64,000 bases of DNA from Triatoma infestans (Eukaryota; Arthropoda; Insecta; Hemiptera; Reduviidae): the NCBI GenBank assembly GCA_011037195.1, contig JAAEAF010003396.1, positions 1-64,000 of the forward strand. Direction: 5' to 3'. Position 1 is the first letter of the stretch; each line of letters starts with the position of its first letter. Under the pieces are notes generated by a model that searched no databases, was not told the DNA's origin, and saw only the letters and a program-made list of their open reading frames with translations. Shown here one piece after another: positions 22,695-33,228 of this stretch. The translations under genes were made by a program, and so were the position numbers.

Positions 22695-23729
22695 GTACTT
22701 AATTTTAATAAAAATCAATTTTTTATTTTTAAATATATATTTGATCATAAGGTCAAACCATTGTCAATGTGAAAGCATTCATGCTTTTGATTAATATATT
22801 TCATAAAATTAAATGGTACAAAAAATAATGTCTCAAAAGATTAAAAAAATGCGAAATAATAGAGCAGGTAATAGGGAATCACATACTACTCCTCTTGATT
22901 TTTAGGGCACAGGAGCTATCTGTGTCTGTAACTAGATGATAGTGTTTCGTCTAGCTTTTATCCATCCAAAAATAAAACTAAACAGATAATGTCATTGTTA
23001 AATAATACACGGTTTCACTAAGAAGGAAAGAACGCAGCTTAAAAATGCCGATTCCTCTTCGCAAAAGGCTTGCGGATACCTTCATCCAGACTAAACTGGA
23101 TTTGATTATAAAACTTTACAAGATATGAGATACAAGATACCCGTATTCCTTATAATTACTTAGCTTTCCAGGCTTGGAGAAACCTAGAAAATTTATTTAT
23201 TATTTCATCATCTTAGACAATAAGTTTCTCTGATTATTGATTAAACCCACATTCTTCAACAAAGTGGCTTGATGGTTTATTGTCATCGCCATAACCAGAA
23301 AAAAAAAAAGAACTGGTGACTGTTGCTTTTAAAAAGATACTGCGCCAATACGGTGGCCCGGCTATTCAGCATCTGGACTAAGTGGCGTAACCATGACCTA
23401 TGGAAACTGATCAAAGCCCTGTGGATCCAAGGGTATCTTTGGTCCAACGACGTCAATGCGACACTTCAACTGTTTCCAATGTTCTTTTATAATCCACTGC
23501 ATTACTTACTTACTTTCTATAACCTTGATGAGAAATAGATCGAGGAGACCTAAAATGAAACTTTTTTCATTTGCCCATTTATCAAACTATTCGAACCCAG
23601 AATAACAAGGAAACGGAAACAAATTTATATTTTGAATATTTATACGATATCGCTCTAGAGGGCGTAGTTAGTATAGGCCTCAGTCGGTCTCTGTGGATTA
23701 ATAATTGAGTTCCATAAATAATTACATGT

Positions 23730-24080
23730 TGAATATGTGGATGGGTATGCAATGCTGGATAATATCTGGTATTGTATCCGTCATAGCATGCATATTTCTT
23801 TTATTTCTGACCGGTTTCGAGTTTTCATCTATCGTCTGAGCAAATTTATTAATTTCGTGTAGAGAGTTCACTTCATAATAATGTTTTTCTTACATAGTTT
23901 ACCACTTGGTTTGTTACTACATACATACAATTAACAAACCAAGTCTCGAGCGTAACAGAAACATTGCATTGAAGTGAATTTTCTACACGAAATTGATAAA
24001 TTTGCTCTGACGGATGGATAAAAATCCAAAACCGGTCAGGAATACAAAAAATATGTATGCTACGATGGATAAAATACTAG
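23730..24080. repeat. Inverted pair of hammerhead-bearing repeats
   Basis: Two copies of the repeat face each other about a spacer of roughly 70 bases (AAGTGAATT...TTTGTTACTACATACATACAATTAACAAACCAAG in the middle). Arms share GCATGC/GTATGCTACG, ACCGGTTT/AAACCGGT and TTTCGTGTAGA/TCTACACGAAA blocks. Both cores are decayed: the left has CAGACGA in place of CTGACGA, and the right has an extra G in the core and AAAAC in place of GAAAC. Confidence 0.65.
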
Positions 24081-24199
24081 AAGATAATTTCATGTTCAAA
24101 ATATATTATTCATTGTATATTCCGTGAATATGAAAATGATGTTCATACAATTCTGAGTAAAATATGACTCATGAATAGCTGGACTATTAAAAATTGGAA

Positions 24200-24475
24200 G
24201 CAAAATTAAAAATATCAAAGAAAAGGCAAAAAATATTTGCTTTTGTTTATTGATTTTTCAGCAGCACCCGACACAATCGATTGCTATGCTTTATTTTATA
24301 AATTAGCCGAATTATTGGGGGGGTCTCTAGTAAATTAATGGAGGTATTGAAGAATTTATACTCGGTGACAAAGGCCACGGTATGATGTCAAGGGGGCACT
24401 TCCGAGAGTTTTGAAACACATATGGGTATGAATCAGGGCTGCCTTTTAAGTCCCCTGCTTTTTTCCCTATTTAGA
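24200..24475 (+). pseudogene. LINE reverse transcriptase fragment
   Basis: Translations in changing frames give FIDFSAAPDTID, then ALFYKLAELLGG, a VTKATV-like block and GMNQGCLLSPLLF-like (MNQGCLL) sequence. These are reverse-transcriptase motifs 3 (FxDxxxAFDxxD) and 4 (GxxQGCxLSPxLF). The fragment is short, frameshifted and flanked by AT-rich intron. Confidence 0.55.
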
Positions 24476-24624
24476 TAAAGACAATAAAAAACAAAAACAA
24501 AAAAATCAAATTTGAATAATATTATTTGGATTAATAATTTTTTTTGTTTTCTTGTTTTAATTTAAATTTTAGTAAAAATGATATCAACACATTTTTGTTT
24601 AATTACAAAGGTGAATATTTGCAG

Positions 24625-24824
24625 TCAATCATGTTTGGTTTACACAAATATATAATAACATTATTGACGGACCACAATATAGAAAATTTGAGTAGAAGGA
24701 GAATAGCCGAAGTCAGTATGTTAGCTGGAGGTCTCTCTGCTTCAATATGTCTAGCATTATCGTATCAATTATTTATATGCCAGTCTTTAATAACTGGATT
24801 TCATGGTCGAATAGAAGATGCTAA
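24625..24824 (+). CDS. ADP/ATP-carrier-like protein, copy B, exon 3
   Basis: A 200-nt exon. I chose the TATTTGCAG acceptor before 24625 because it is the only one found that keeps exon 2's phase 0, and because it places 36 residues between PSQ and LAGG, the same as the TQ-to-SGG distance in translocases. An upstream TTTTAG acceptor at 24572 would give an immediate stop. The donor is AA/GTAATT, phase 2. It codes the second transmembrane pair: MLAGGLSASICLALSYQLFICQ. The repeat-2 signature YPLDFARTR is replaced by YQLFICQSL, so the proline, aspartate and both arginines are gone. Confidence 0.78.
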
Positions 24825-25217
24825 GTAATTAATATATTTATTCTGAACATTTTTTATGTAAAATATTATTTTTGAAATTCAAAAAATTCAATTTTTAAGT
24901 AATTCAAAATTACTTTTTCAAGTGCGCTACCTAGTGCCCCTACTGCCAAGAATGATTTTTAATGATTTCTTTTTTCATTTATTCTCTAATATTAAATTAA
25001 AAATGTAAAAAAAAATAGAGTTTTATGGTATTATTGTGTATGGTTGCCCTAAATTTCCTAAATTTTCCCCGGTATTCTTCATTATCACTTGTTCAGTATT
25101 CAGAAATTTTACAAACTTAAACTGTCTTTAGAAATATTATTTGTCTTGAGTATTATTGGAAAGATAATGTTGAATTGTAATAATAACTTTTTGAACTGTA
25201 TTAATAACTTGTTCCAG

Positions 25218-25416
25218 GTTTTCCACAGTTTATGGGTGTTTAGCTAATGTTTACAGAAAAGAAGGTATACGAGGATGGTTCAGAGGATTTCTTATAAGTC
25301 AGGCAACGGTCATAATAAACAGGGCGTTATTTTTTGGACTTTATGATTTGTTTAAATTTGGTCAATTTACAAATTCAAATTTACCCCCTACAGCATCTAA
25401 ATTAATCGCCGCCCAG
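25218..25416 (+). CDS. ADP/ATP-carrier-like protein, copy B, exon 4
   Basis: Same length (199 nt) and phases as copy A exon 4. It codes FSTVYGCLANVYRKEGIRG, then WFRGFLISQATVIINRALFF, GLYDLFKFGQFTNSN and the closing LIAAQ. The contact-point II Gly-Ile pair and the tyrosine of the translocase YRAAYFG block are replaced (TV and N), so ADP/ATP selectivity is doubtful. Differences from copy A include L to W, V to I and HPTASKMFAAQ to PPTASKLIAAQ. Confidence 0.88.
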
Positions 25417-25452
25417 GTAAGTCATTTCAACATATGTCATTTTATTATTATT

Positions 25453-25665
25453 TTAATTTAAAGCGGGTCAACATCTATGGTCATTGGCGCTCGGAGCCTC
25501 CAGACAGTGTACTCTCGTTACAGACAGAACACTGGCCAATACCGGACAGTGAGCTGTTTAGGCTTCTAGAAAGAAAAAAAATCTAACGGTAGCACAGCTG
25601 GACTCGAACCCGGGTCTTCCGCGTGGGAGCCCAGTACGCTAACCACTTAGCTATTTACCTTCCCT
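25453..25665 (-). mobile_element. tRNA-derived SINE, family 1, in intron 4 of copy B
   Basis: On the - strand a tRNA-like head shows an A-box-like TTAGCGTACTGGGCTCC and a B box GGGTTCGAGTCC, then the family body (CTGTCTGTAACGAGAG) and an AT-rich tail. It is flanked by a 16-base duplication TCATTTTATTATTATT (25437-25452 and 25666-25681). The duplicated intron of copy A has the uninterrupted empty site, which proves the insertion borders. Confidence 0.88.
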
Positions 25666-25869
25666 TCATTTTATTATTATTATTATTATTTATTATAAGA
25701 ACCAAATTTATTTATTGAAAAAACTAAGCTAAATAAACATTGTTTTACACGGCTTTCATCATGTGAAATACGAGAAAATTTCTTAAACTTCCAGCTGAAT
25801 CCTAATCTATTCTTTTAATTCCAATATGGTATTCTATTCTTTAATAATTTCCATAGATATGCTTTTCTT

Positions 25870-26720
25870 TCCGGAGGTATGCATCGCGAGACCCCTCCGA
25901 TGGAGGTTACTCCACAGTTTCCCAGGCTGAAGTTTATGCAATAAAGATCTGTGTTGAGGAGAACCTGCGTATGGACTATAGAAATAAAGAGATATGCATT
26001 TTCTCGGACAGCCAGGCTGCGCTGAATGCACTTCGGGCATTCAGAATCACCTCCCCCCTGGTCAGGGAGTGGAGAGACTCCATGGAGGCATTATCCTGGC
26101 ACAACAAAGTTCGGCTAGTTTGGGTGCCGGGGCATAAGGGGATTATAGGTAACGAAATAGCCGACCAACTGGCCAGGGAGGGAGCGAATACTCCCTTCTA
26201 TGGGCCGGAACCTGCTCTAGGGATAGCCAAAAGTATGGTGAGGGTGTCTCTGGGAGAATGGACTCGGAGGGTGCATAACCGATACTGGAGGCTAAGTACC
26301 GGGGCAAAACACGGCAAAAAGGTTATGCCAGAGCTGTGTAGAAGAAGGATCAGAGACATCCTGGGATTAAGCAGGTATCAGATTTCTCTGATAACGGGCC
26401 TGTTTACTGGATATGGCAGGTTCAAAAAACATCTGCACAAGGTGGGGTTGGTTGATTCGGAGCCCTTGTGTAGACTGCGTCAGGAGGAGGTGGAGACGGC
26501 CTCTCACCTGCTGTTTGATTGCGTAGCAATAGTGAGATTGCGGTACGAGATCTTCGGCACATTGGAAATCGTACTCCAAAAAGGACTTGGTGGGGAAGGT
26601 TCTGGACCTCATGAAGAGGGGGCTTCCATTACTAGGTTTCGAGGGGTTGGCACAATAAGTCTCAAAGGGAGGCTGCGGTGCCTGGGTTTTAGTCCACCCC
26701 TGCAACATTCTAATTTTAAT
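25870..26720 (+). pseudogene. I/LOA-like LINE, RNase H and 3' end (second family)
   Basis: A 5'-truncated ORF2 end with a nearly intact frame from 25971. FSDSQAALNALRAF holds a catalytic Asp of RNase H, and VWVPGHKGIIGNEIADQLAREG holds the GNExAD motif (about 26120-26180). It continues through GLFTGYGRF and a C-terminal LCRLRQEEVETASHLLFDC block whose first zinc-knuckle Cys pair is reduced to one. The last ~150 bases match the 3' end of the ORF1-bearing element at 40640-42370, so both are one family, distinct from the 7868/37046 family. Confidence 0.78.
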
Positions 26721-27734
26721 TCTATCCTATGTTTCGACCAATTTATTGCCTTCTTCAGGGATAAAAATTAAAAAAATATAATATATTATATGATAAAAAA
26801 TAAATAATAGAATATAATAATGTAAGAAAATAAATTTGTCGAAACGTAGGATAAGTTTTAAAAAAGTGTTTTTAATGGCCGCTCCTCGTGATCTCCTGCA
26901 GTTATTAATTAATACATCGGTCGATATGAATAATTATCGAATAATTATCTTTATTATCTTCAATAAAATGAATTATTTATTTAAAAATTATAATAAATGA
27001 ACTCAGCAAATTTAAAAATAATATATGAATTTCTTTGTGGACCATTAAAATTATGTTAACCGACTACCGGTTGCCTATCGGTGCTTTAGAAAATTAATAG
27101 GTTCACTAATCTATTTAGCTCATTAATCATACTTCGCCACCTGATATAATAATACTTTCAGTAGTCACATTTTTGTCGATTCATTAAATAAGCCAATAGA
27201 ACACAGTTATGTCAGGCTGCTAGGCACTAGTTTTAAGATAAACCCGTCGAAACCTCTGTATTTGCGAAAGTGGGAAGTATAATCGGTGTCTTATTTTGAT
27301 GCAATAGGGTAGAAAATCGAACAGACAGGTAATATAAGCTATTGTGTGGTACTGTAAATCCAGGGAACCCAAATCACTAAAATTAGAATGTGGGTGACTG
27401 TAGCAAGTCGTGGTACAAAATTTAATGACTTTAGATAGGGGTTTTAAAATATTATTTGAGGTGGACACACTTACTATGATGGTTAATTTATGTTCACTGA
27501 CATGTGAAACAGGAAATTCAAAACGAACAAAACAGTGAACCTAATAAGAGAACGTAAAAGAGCATTTATATAGAATGACCTTACCATCAGGTGTTTGGCG
27601 ATTGAGTATGAACAATTTGGGGTGATCTATTGACCAACTAATTCCCAAATTGCTATTCATCAAATTCACAATTTCTCAAGCCCCCCACGCGACAAAAAAA
27701 GAAATCATACGAATGTTCCTTATTGAATTTTTTA

Positions 27735-28640
27735 ACTTTCTCTTACTCCTAGTAAGACGAAGTATTGTAATCGTGTCAAATTTTCGATATCGAGTTTTCA
27801 CCGGAAATAATCGCTTTGAGGTGCCCTGAGTCCAAAAAAGTGGTTTTTAGCAAATGGTCTGTGTGTTGTGTGTGTGTGTATGTATGTATGATGTATGTAT
27901 ATGAACAGCATAGCTGAAAAATGAAAAACTGTATAAAGTTAAAACTTGATATTCCGTTCAGGTATCACCCACAAATGGCATCTGACAGTGGATCATCTGT
28001 CAAAATTCCTCAACCGGACGTAGCACTTTACTTGATTTTTTATTTTTTTATTTTATTTTTTTTACTTTTTTGCGTTTTTCTCAAAATAAAGTGCTATTTC
28101 AGTTTATTAAACAATTCTATCATCAAAATAATGTTAATTAAAATTAAATATGTTGTTGAAAATTCCGAATTTGAAAAAATCGGATAATCGAAAGTGCGTT
28201 TGTTTTAACACTTTACTAAATGTTTTTTCACTTTTTCGCGATTGCCTCAAAAATGATTCGAACGATTTTCTAGAAACTTCATATATAAACTAAATATACA
28301 AAGATCTATATCTTTTATTTAAAAAATTTCTCTGGGAAAATTCATTTAAGGGTACTTTTAGGGGAAAGGTGGGGTTGTTTTTCTCTAAAGTGTATTTCAT
28401 AGTTGATTATACAATTCTATCATCCAAACAAAATTAATTAGAAATAAATAGATGGCTAAAATTCCGAGTTTCAAGAAAATTAGTAAACGGGAAGTGCGCT
28501 TTTACTGAACAGTTTTTTTTTTTCAGTTTTGACGAATTTCATTAAATTTGGTACACAAACTATAAAATTTGTCAATTATAATTTTGAGAACTGGAGTAAG
28601 AGAAAGTTGTGTGAGTGTTTCACACAAGATTTTCTTTTAT
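27735..28640 (+). repeat. TIR-ended repeat family copy in intron 4 of copy B
   Basis: Begins ACTTTCTCTTACTCC, passes the TTTTCACCGGAAATAA block and a TG microsatellite, contains two diverged ~300-base modules (GGAAGTGCG...AAAATTCATTTAAGGG...GTGGGG) and ends GGAGTAAGAGAAAGTTGTGTGAGTGTTTCACAC. Terminal inverted sequence ACTTTCTCTTACTCC / GGAGTAAGAGAAAGT is visible. Confidence 0.75.
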
Positions 28641-28675
28641 TGTTATCGATTCAGATATAAATTTTTTTCCAACAG

Positions 28676-28936
28676 AGTTCATCTATAATATCCAGTCTTG
28701 CATCTTATCCTATAGACACGGTTGCCAGAAGGATAATTGCGGAAACTGGAAGAAGTAAGAAACTTTATGGAAGTGCATGGCGTTGTTTTGAAAAAATCTA
28801 CAGAGAAGAAGGTATAAAAGGTTTCTTTGGTGGTGCATTAATCAACAGCATCCGAAGTATTGGCGGTGCAATTGTGTTAATATTACACGACGAAATATCT
28901 ATTTTAATGTTAAAATATCATAAAACAATGGATTAA
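28676..28936 (+). CDS. ADP/ATP-carrier-like protein, copy B, exon 5
   Basis: Terminal exon, phase 0, AACAG acceptor, TAA stop at 28934-28936. Repeat 3 reads SYPIDTVARRIIAETGRSKK, then EEGIKGFFGGALINSIRSIG and GGAIVLILHDE. The aspartate of the gate motif is present but the paired first arginine of the translocase RRRMMM signature is alanine, and MMM is replaced by IIA. The arginine of contact point III (SIRS) is kept. The tail is shorter and less basic than in copy A. A Helitron terminus lies 26 bases after the stop. Confidence 0.88.
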   Translation, partial: SSSIISSLASYPIDTVARRIIAETGRSKKLYGSAWRCFEKIYREEGIKGFFGGALINSIRSIGGAIVLILHDEISILMLKYHKTMD

Positions 28937-28961
28937 TAATACTTTTGTCTTTTATTAGATA

Positions 28962-30234
28962 CTAGCTAAACCCGGCCACGCTTCGCTGTGGCTCAGTCTG
29001 ATTTTAATTATTAGGGAAGTAAATAGAAGTATTATAGTTAACATAGATTCAGCAAGAAAACACATCATTCAATTTAATACCCTACTTTGCGTTGCTGTGC
29101 ACTGAAAGGAAAGAAAGAAAAAATGTTATTAACTGAAAGTCTTTTTTAATTGTAAAGCTAGTGAATGGACTACATTTTTTTTTTTTGTCCGTTTTCTGCA
29201 TAAACATGAAGATCAGATGGTTTACCGACTCTGGAGCATGCGACATATAATTGCCTATGAGAGAAGCATTCGTTTTCTTAATTCAAACCGCACACTTGCA
29301 AAGTTTGTCCTTGTGCTTATTGATAGTTATAGCGAACGCAAGGCGTATTGGAAATTGAAGTCGTTTGAACTCGAAACCCATATCTGTACGTATAAGTGAT
29401 ATTGTGGAAGTAGTATGTCTTCACCTTTATGAGGTCCAATGAGAATTGTTGCTTCAATTAGGTTATTCATCCAATTATTTAACTACTGCCGTGTACCATT
29501 GCATAACTTTGGCTGATTGATGTTTCAGAGTAATATAATTGGCACTCTAATTTTCAAATTTAGAATGTGTGGCGGTAATCCGGGAACATCGAGTAAATTA
29601 AGAAATTCCGTTGGAAAATTCACAACTTCACATTGGTCCATCATGGAGTGTCAATGGATTTGTTTCACCTGCGATTCTGTTTAGAATGATGTTGTTCATA
29701 CCGAGTACGTCGACATTTTTAGCCGGGAGAATAGCTCTTCCGCTTAACCATGCGTGATTTTGGTAATTTGTTTCGATGCTTTGGAATTCCTTGTCTATAA
29801 ATATGCGCGAGACTGGTTTGAGATACTTCGAGACTGGTGACAGTGAGAGGTACTTATAAGTAGTTGAGAAAGAGGTTCAAAGACCGCGCCACCATCGCGA
29901 CGCATCTGACTCTGTCTATTTCAGCCAACCTCGCGAAACACTCGGAATTTCCCGTTTCCGTGGGAACTTCGGAATAGAGGTACTTATAAGTAGTTGAGAA
30001 AGAGGTTCACAGAGCGCGCCACGATCGCAACGCGTCTACGTCTGTCTATTTCTGCCAACCTCGCGAAACGCTCGGAATTTCCTGTTTCCGTGGGAACTTC
30101 GGAGTAAAAAGTATATATAAAAACACTCTTATATAGAAATGCAACGTTGTGTAATAATTTCAAATCAATCCATCGATTGCTTTTCAAGTTTTGCGGCCAC
30201 AAACATACGAATGCTGAATTTTTATATATATAGA
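28962..30234 (-). mobile_element. Helitron, internally deleted
   Basis: On the - strand the element begins TCTATATATATAAAAA (30234) and ends in a short hairpin (GCCAC/GTGGC, 28977-28996) followed by GGGTTTAGCTAG at 28962 with T as the next host base, the expected CTRR-type 3' end and A/T insertion site. Near the 3' end it codes the C-terminus of the Pif1-like helicase: RQLYVACSRVGKPSDLHVYA (about 29185-29250), and 29260-29790 is further decayed helicase. The Rep domain is missing, so it is non-autonomous. It sits directly behind the stop of carrier copy B. Confidence 0.82.
29847..30106. repeat. 130-bp tandem duplication inside the Helitron
   Basis: Two units starting GAGGTACTTATAAGTAGTTG at 29847 and 29977, period 130, about 90 percent alike. 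They are GC-rich (CGCGCCACNATCGC, TCGCGAAACNCTCGG) compared with flanking DNA. This may be a captured or amplified segment near the element's 5' end. Confidence 0.8.
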
Positions 30235-31285
30235 CTAATTACTAAGTTTCTGTTCCAGATGTTTAATTATTTGCTGGCCTTAGAGGACTCCATTTATTTA
30301 TGACTATATTGTTTAAATAATGGGTGTGAATGCGATGAATATCATGTGATCTAATTAATATAGTCGCACAAAAATTAATTGTTAATTTCAGATCTTAGCA
30401 ATTTCAGCTGCATCCATACAGTATATCTGCTTAATTATTTACGATCAAAACATATTACGTATTTCGATTAATCTCAAATTTTATTCACGCATTATATATA
30501 ATCAATTACCAACTTCACATCCCGAAGTATTCATCATAAATATATGCATGCCGTAAAGTTTATAGTGGGCCTTCACGTTATGCTAATATGGGATAGAGTA
30601 CTCGATATTCCTCCATCCCGCTAAACCTAATCCTAATTTAAAATTATATACAACTATTTACATATATCGTTCACTTTAGACTCTTATACTTTAACCTAAT
30701 TATCTCACTCTCGCTAATAAATACATGCACACCTATATTTGCACTACTAAACTATCATTCATATTCACGTGCACACTGTGAGGTGAAGTACTCGCTATTC
30801 CTCGCACCCCTTGAACCTAAGACTTAAATTAATAAACTAAATCTCCTAATTTTTTCCTGATATATACTTCACGAACTAAATTTTTAATTTTTATTTCGTT
30901 AATGTATTCATCAATTTCACTATATACTTTTAAACTCGCTTCCTCAAAAAGTGTTCTATAGTTAAAAGGGTGTGTAATTTTTGTGTAATGTTTTTAAATA
31001 AAACTTCTCTAATATAAATTATATTTGGGGCATGTCATAATTATTGCTCTAATCTTTCATTTTCATTACACAATGTATATATTAGGGAATTTTCCACACC
31101 AATCTTATGCAGATACTCTTTACAAATTCCGTGGTTACTTCTTAGCGGCATATGATCCGGCCAAATCGTTTGGATACTATTGTAGAGTGGAACCATGGTT
31201 TCTTATTTAAGGTAGTTTTTACAGATTTATAACATTTTCCCTTTCACCTTTACAATACGTTCTCTGCCTTAGTTTAATATAATCT
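30235..31285. other. AT-rich stretch, nothing firmly recognised
   Basis: Two stretches resemble each other: 30565-30650 and 30765-30835 (CTTCACGT...GTACTCGATATTCCTC and TTCACGTG...GTACTCGCTATTCCTC). They may be a decayed tandem repeat. No gene. Confidence 0.4.
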
Positions 31286-31289
31286 GTTT

Positions 31290-31523
31290 TTATCTTGGAA
31301 AAAAAACGTCTCTGAACGGCACTTTAATGTCTATTTCTTCTCCTATTGCAGTTGCCTTGTTAGCATAGTAATCCGCCCTTTCATTTCTTGAAATACCTAT
31401 ATGAGCCCTTATCCACCCAAACCTAATTATAGTCCCCCTTATTCCGCAAGTGTACCATTGGTTCATAATATTTTTCTCAATATAACTAACAGTAGAATTT
31501 ATTTTAAAATTTTTTAATTTCAA
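31290..31523 (-). pseudogene. LINE RNase H fragment
   Basis: The - strand frame contains FGWIRAHIGISRNERADYYA, matching the HxGIxxNExAD motif at the end of the RNase H domain in R1/I-type LINEs, followed by KATAIGEEIDIKVPF, as is usual after that motif. No upstream catalytic block remains. Confidence 0.6.
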
Positions 31524-31585
31524 TAAGGCGCTTCGGCCTTATACAATTGTCCATTACATCAATGGATTTAGGGCTTCTAACATTG

Positions 31586-31911
31586 TGTAATGGTACCGCA
31601 AAGATTATGCAACCACAGCAGAGAGAAGAGAGGCCCTTTCTAGTTAACAGAGACTACTCTCTGACTTAGGCAGGCTAGAGTGGGAGAACCTGTGTATATA
31701 AGCCAGTGGGAATCTATCTAGAGAATATCTATCAGATACAACCATACAACTGTACATCGTATCGTGTCATATCTTTACTCATACCATTCATTCTATCATT
31801 TTCATTATAAAGTCCAGTGCAGTTACTGTAAACTTAGCTACATTATATTAATGTCTTCATACCTCGTTCATTTAATCAAACCTAATTTCTCTCCTCAACA
31901 ACCCCATTATA
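31586..31911 (+). mobile_element. Solo LTR (family of 18723-19057)
   Basis: Starts TGTAATGG and ends CCATTATA, with imperfect inverted termini, a TATA box (GTATATAAG near 31692) and strong identity to the other two LTRs. Flanked by ATTG on both sides (31582-31585 and 31912-31915), a 4-base target duplication. No polypurine tract or internal sequence adjoins it. Confidence 0.78.
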
Positions 31912-32393
31912 ATTGCAACCAATTCACAAGTATAAACTGTGGCTAAATCAGGAACTTTTATTAGTTTAGTTATATTCAATTGGGATCGAAGAAATTACTG
32001 TTTAGCTTAGAGCTATCTGAATAAATCAGATATATTCCGGGCAATTTTTTCAAGACTTCTTGTTTATATATATATTTTATTAACATTTTTTTTTATCCGT
32101 CACTTTCCGTGTCCGTATCTATTACAAGTAATCAATATTTAAAGTAAAATTCTGAGTCAAATGCCGCTATTTTATTGCCACATAAATCATCTCATGATAC
32201 ATGGCCATATTTACATAACTAGCCACTAGGGGAGGTGATATTTTCTATTGCCAGAAACGATGAATAAGTTCTTACATGCATAGATTCGATATCTTCCTAT
32301 AGATTTCTGGACTATGGGGCCATTAATTACTTTACTTACTTAATTCGTTTTTTTTCCGTTGACCGTCATGTCACCGTGGGCCATTACACGAAT

Positions 32394-32696
32394 TGTAACG
32401 GCAAGAGAGAAAACACAAGCCCGACCGAGAGAAAACAGACTCTCTCTGGTACTCTCTGACTTAAGCAGGCTAGAGTGGGGAGAACCTGTATATAAGGCAG
32501 TGAGAGATCTAGACATTATCTATCAGTTCAACCATATACATCGCGTCGTATCATATCTCTACTCCCACCTTTTATTCTATAAAAATCATTAAAAATCCAG
32601 TGCAGTTTATGTAAGCTTATAGCTATATTATAACAGTGTCTTCATATTTCGTCTAATTAATCTAACCTAATTTCTCTCCTCATCAACTCCATTATA
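32394..32696 (+). mobile_element. Solo LTR with CGAAT target duplication
   Basis: A shorter (303-base), more diverged member of the same LTR family, TGTAACGG...CCATTATA, with TATA box GTATATAAGG near 32488. It is flanked by CGAAT at 32389-32393 and 32697-32701. Confidence 0.78.
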
Positions 32697-32969
32697 CGAA
32701 TCAAAAATCTATCGGTTAACATTTACCGCCCGTAATTAGAGGTGGTAATTCTCCAATTTTCATTTAAAAGAGCATCAATCGATGTGGAATTAAGCAGTCC
32801 CAGTTCAGAGTCTTAAACTTTTACATATATATATGGTCGATCCAGTATTTTCAGACTTGATTAAAGTATTACCAAACTTTCTTTCAGTTGTTCCACACTA
32901 GCTTCACACTTGTGATTAATTATCTGGAACTTGATTTTGAAAAAAAAAACAGCCTTTTTCTTACACTTG

Positions 32970-33228
32970 TCTTCACGCGTTGGTCTAGTAGCTAGCGCAA
33001 CTTGCCTTTCGTGCGAGAGTACAGGGTTCAATTCCTGTGGAGGCAAAGACGGTGTTGACCCAGCAACGTGATAAAAAATGGGAAGCTACAGTTAGTAGCG
33101 CTTTAGGTAGCGAAGGCCGGAACTTAACGGCGTGGGAACTGCGGCATGCTTACCACACGCCCCCACCTATTCAAATCACCGTCTGGCAAACCTTGGCCCT
33201 TTATGGGCTGTTGCGCCATAGGGTTTTT
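32970..33228 (+). mobile_element. tRNA-like SINE, family 2, copy 1
   Basis: Head: TTGGTCTAGTAGCTAGCGC (A-box-like) and GGGTTCAATTCC (B box) with tRNA-like spacing. Body: GTGATAAAAAATGGGAAGCTACAGTTAGTAGC, ending TGTTGCGCCATAGGG plus T run. It is a retroposed SINE and not a tRNA gene, because no acceptor stem closes. Confidence 0.75.

Larger units (their letters stand above)
22695..24624 (+). other. Intron 2 of carrier copy B
   Basis: GTACTT to ATTTGCAG. It contains an inverted pair of hammerhead-bearing repeats (23730-24080) and a LINE reverse-transcriptase fragment (24200-24475). The remainder is AT-rich with nothing recognised. Confidence 0.65.
25005..25835. repeat. Segmental duplication, arm B
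   Basis: End of intron 3, exon 4 and start of intron 4 of copy B, matching 400-1113 of copy A. A SINE insertion at 25453-25665 interrupts the homology and the two sides resume exactly at the duplicated target sequence. Homology stops near 25835, where a LINE fragment begins. Confidence 0.85.
25417..28675 (+). other. Intron 4 of carrier copy B
   Basis: GTAAGT to TCCAACAG. It holds the SINE (25453-25665), a LINE 3' end (25870-26720) and a TIR-family repeat (27735-28640) that ends only about 35 bases before the acceptor. 26760-27730 is AT-rich with no recognised feature. Confidence 0.7.

Noticed and set aside
24544..24624. Extending carrier exon 3 upstream to the TTTTAG acceptor or the ATG at 24544
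   Set aside because: The acceptor at 24572 would put a TAA in frame after exon 2, and the ATG-led frame would break the translocase-like spacing. The acceptor at 24624 fits both phase and length.
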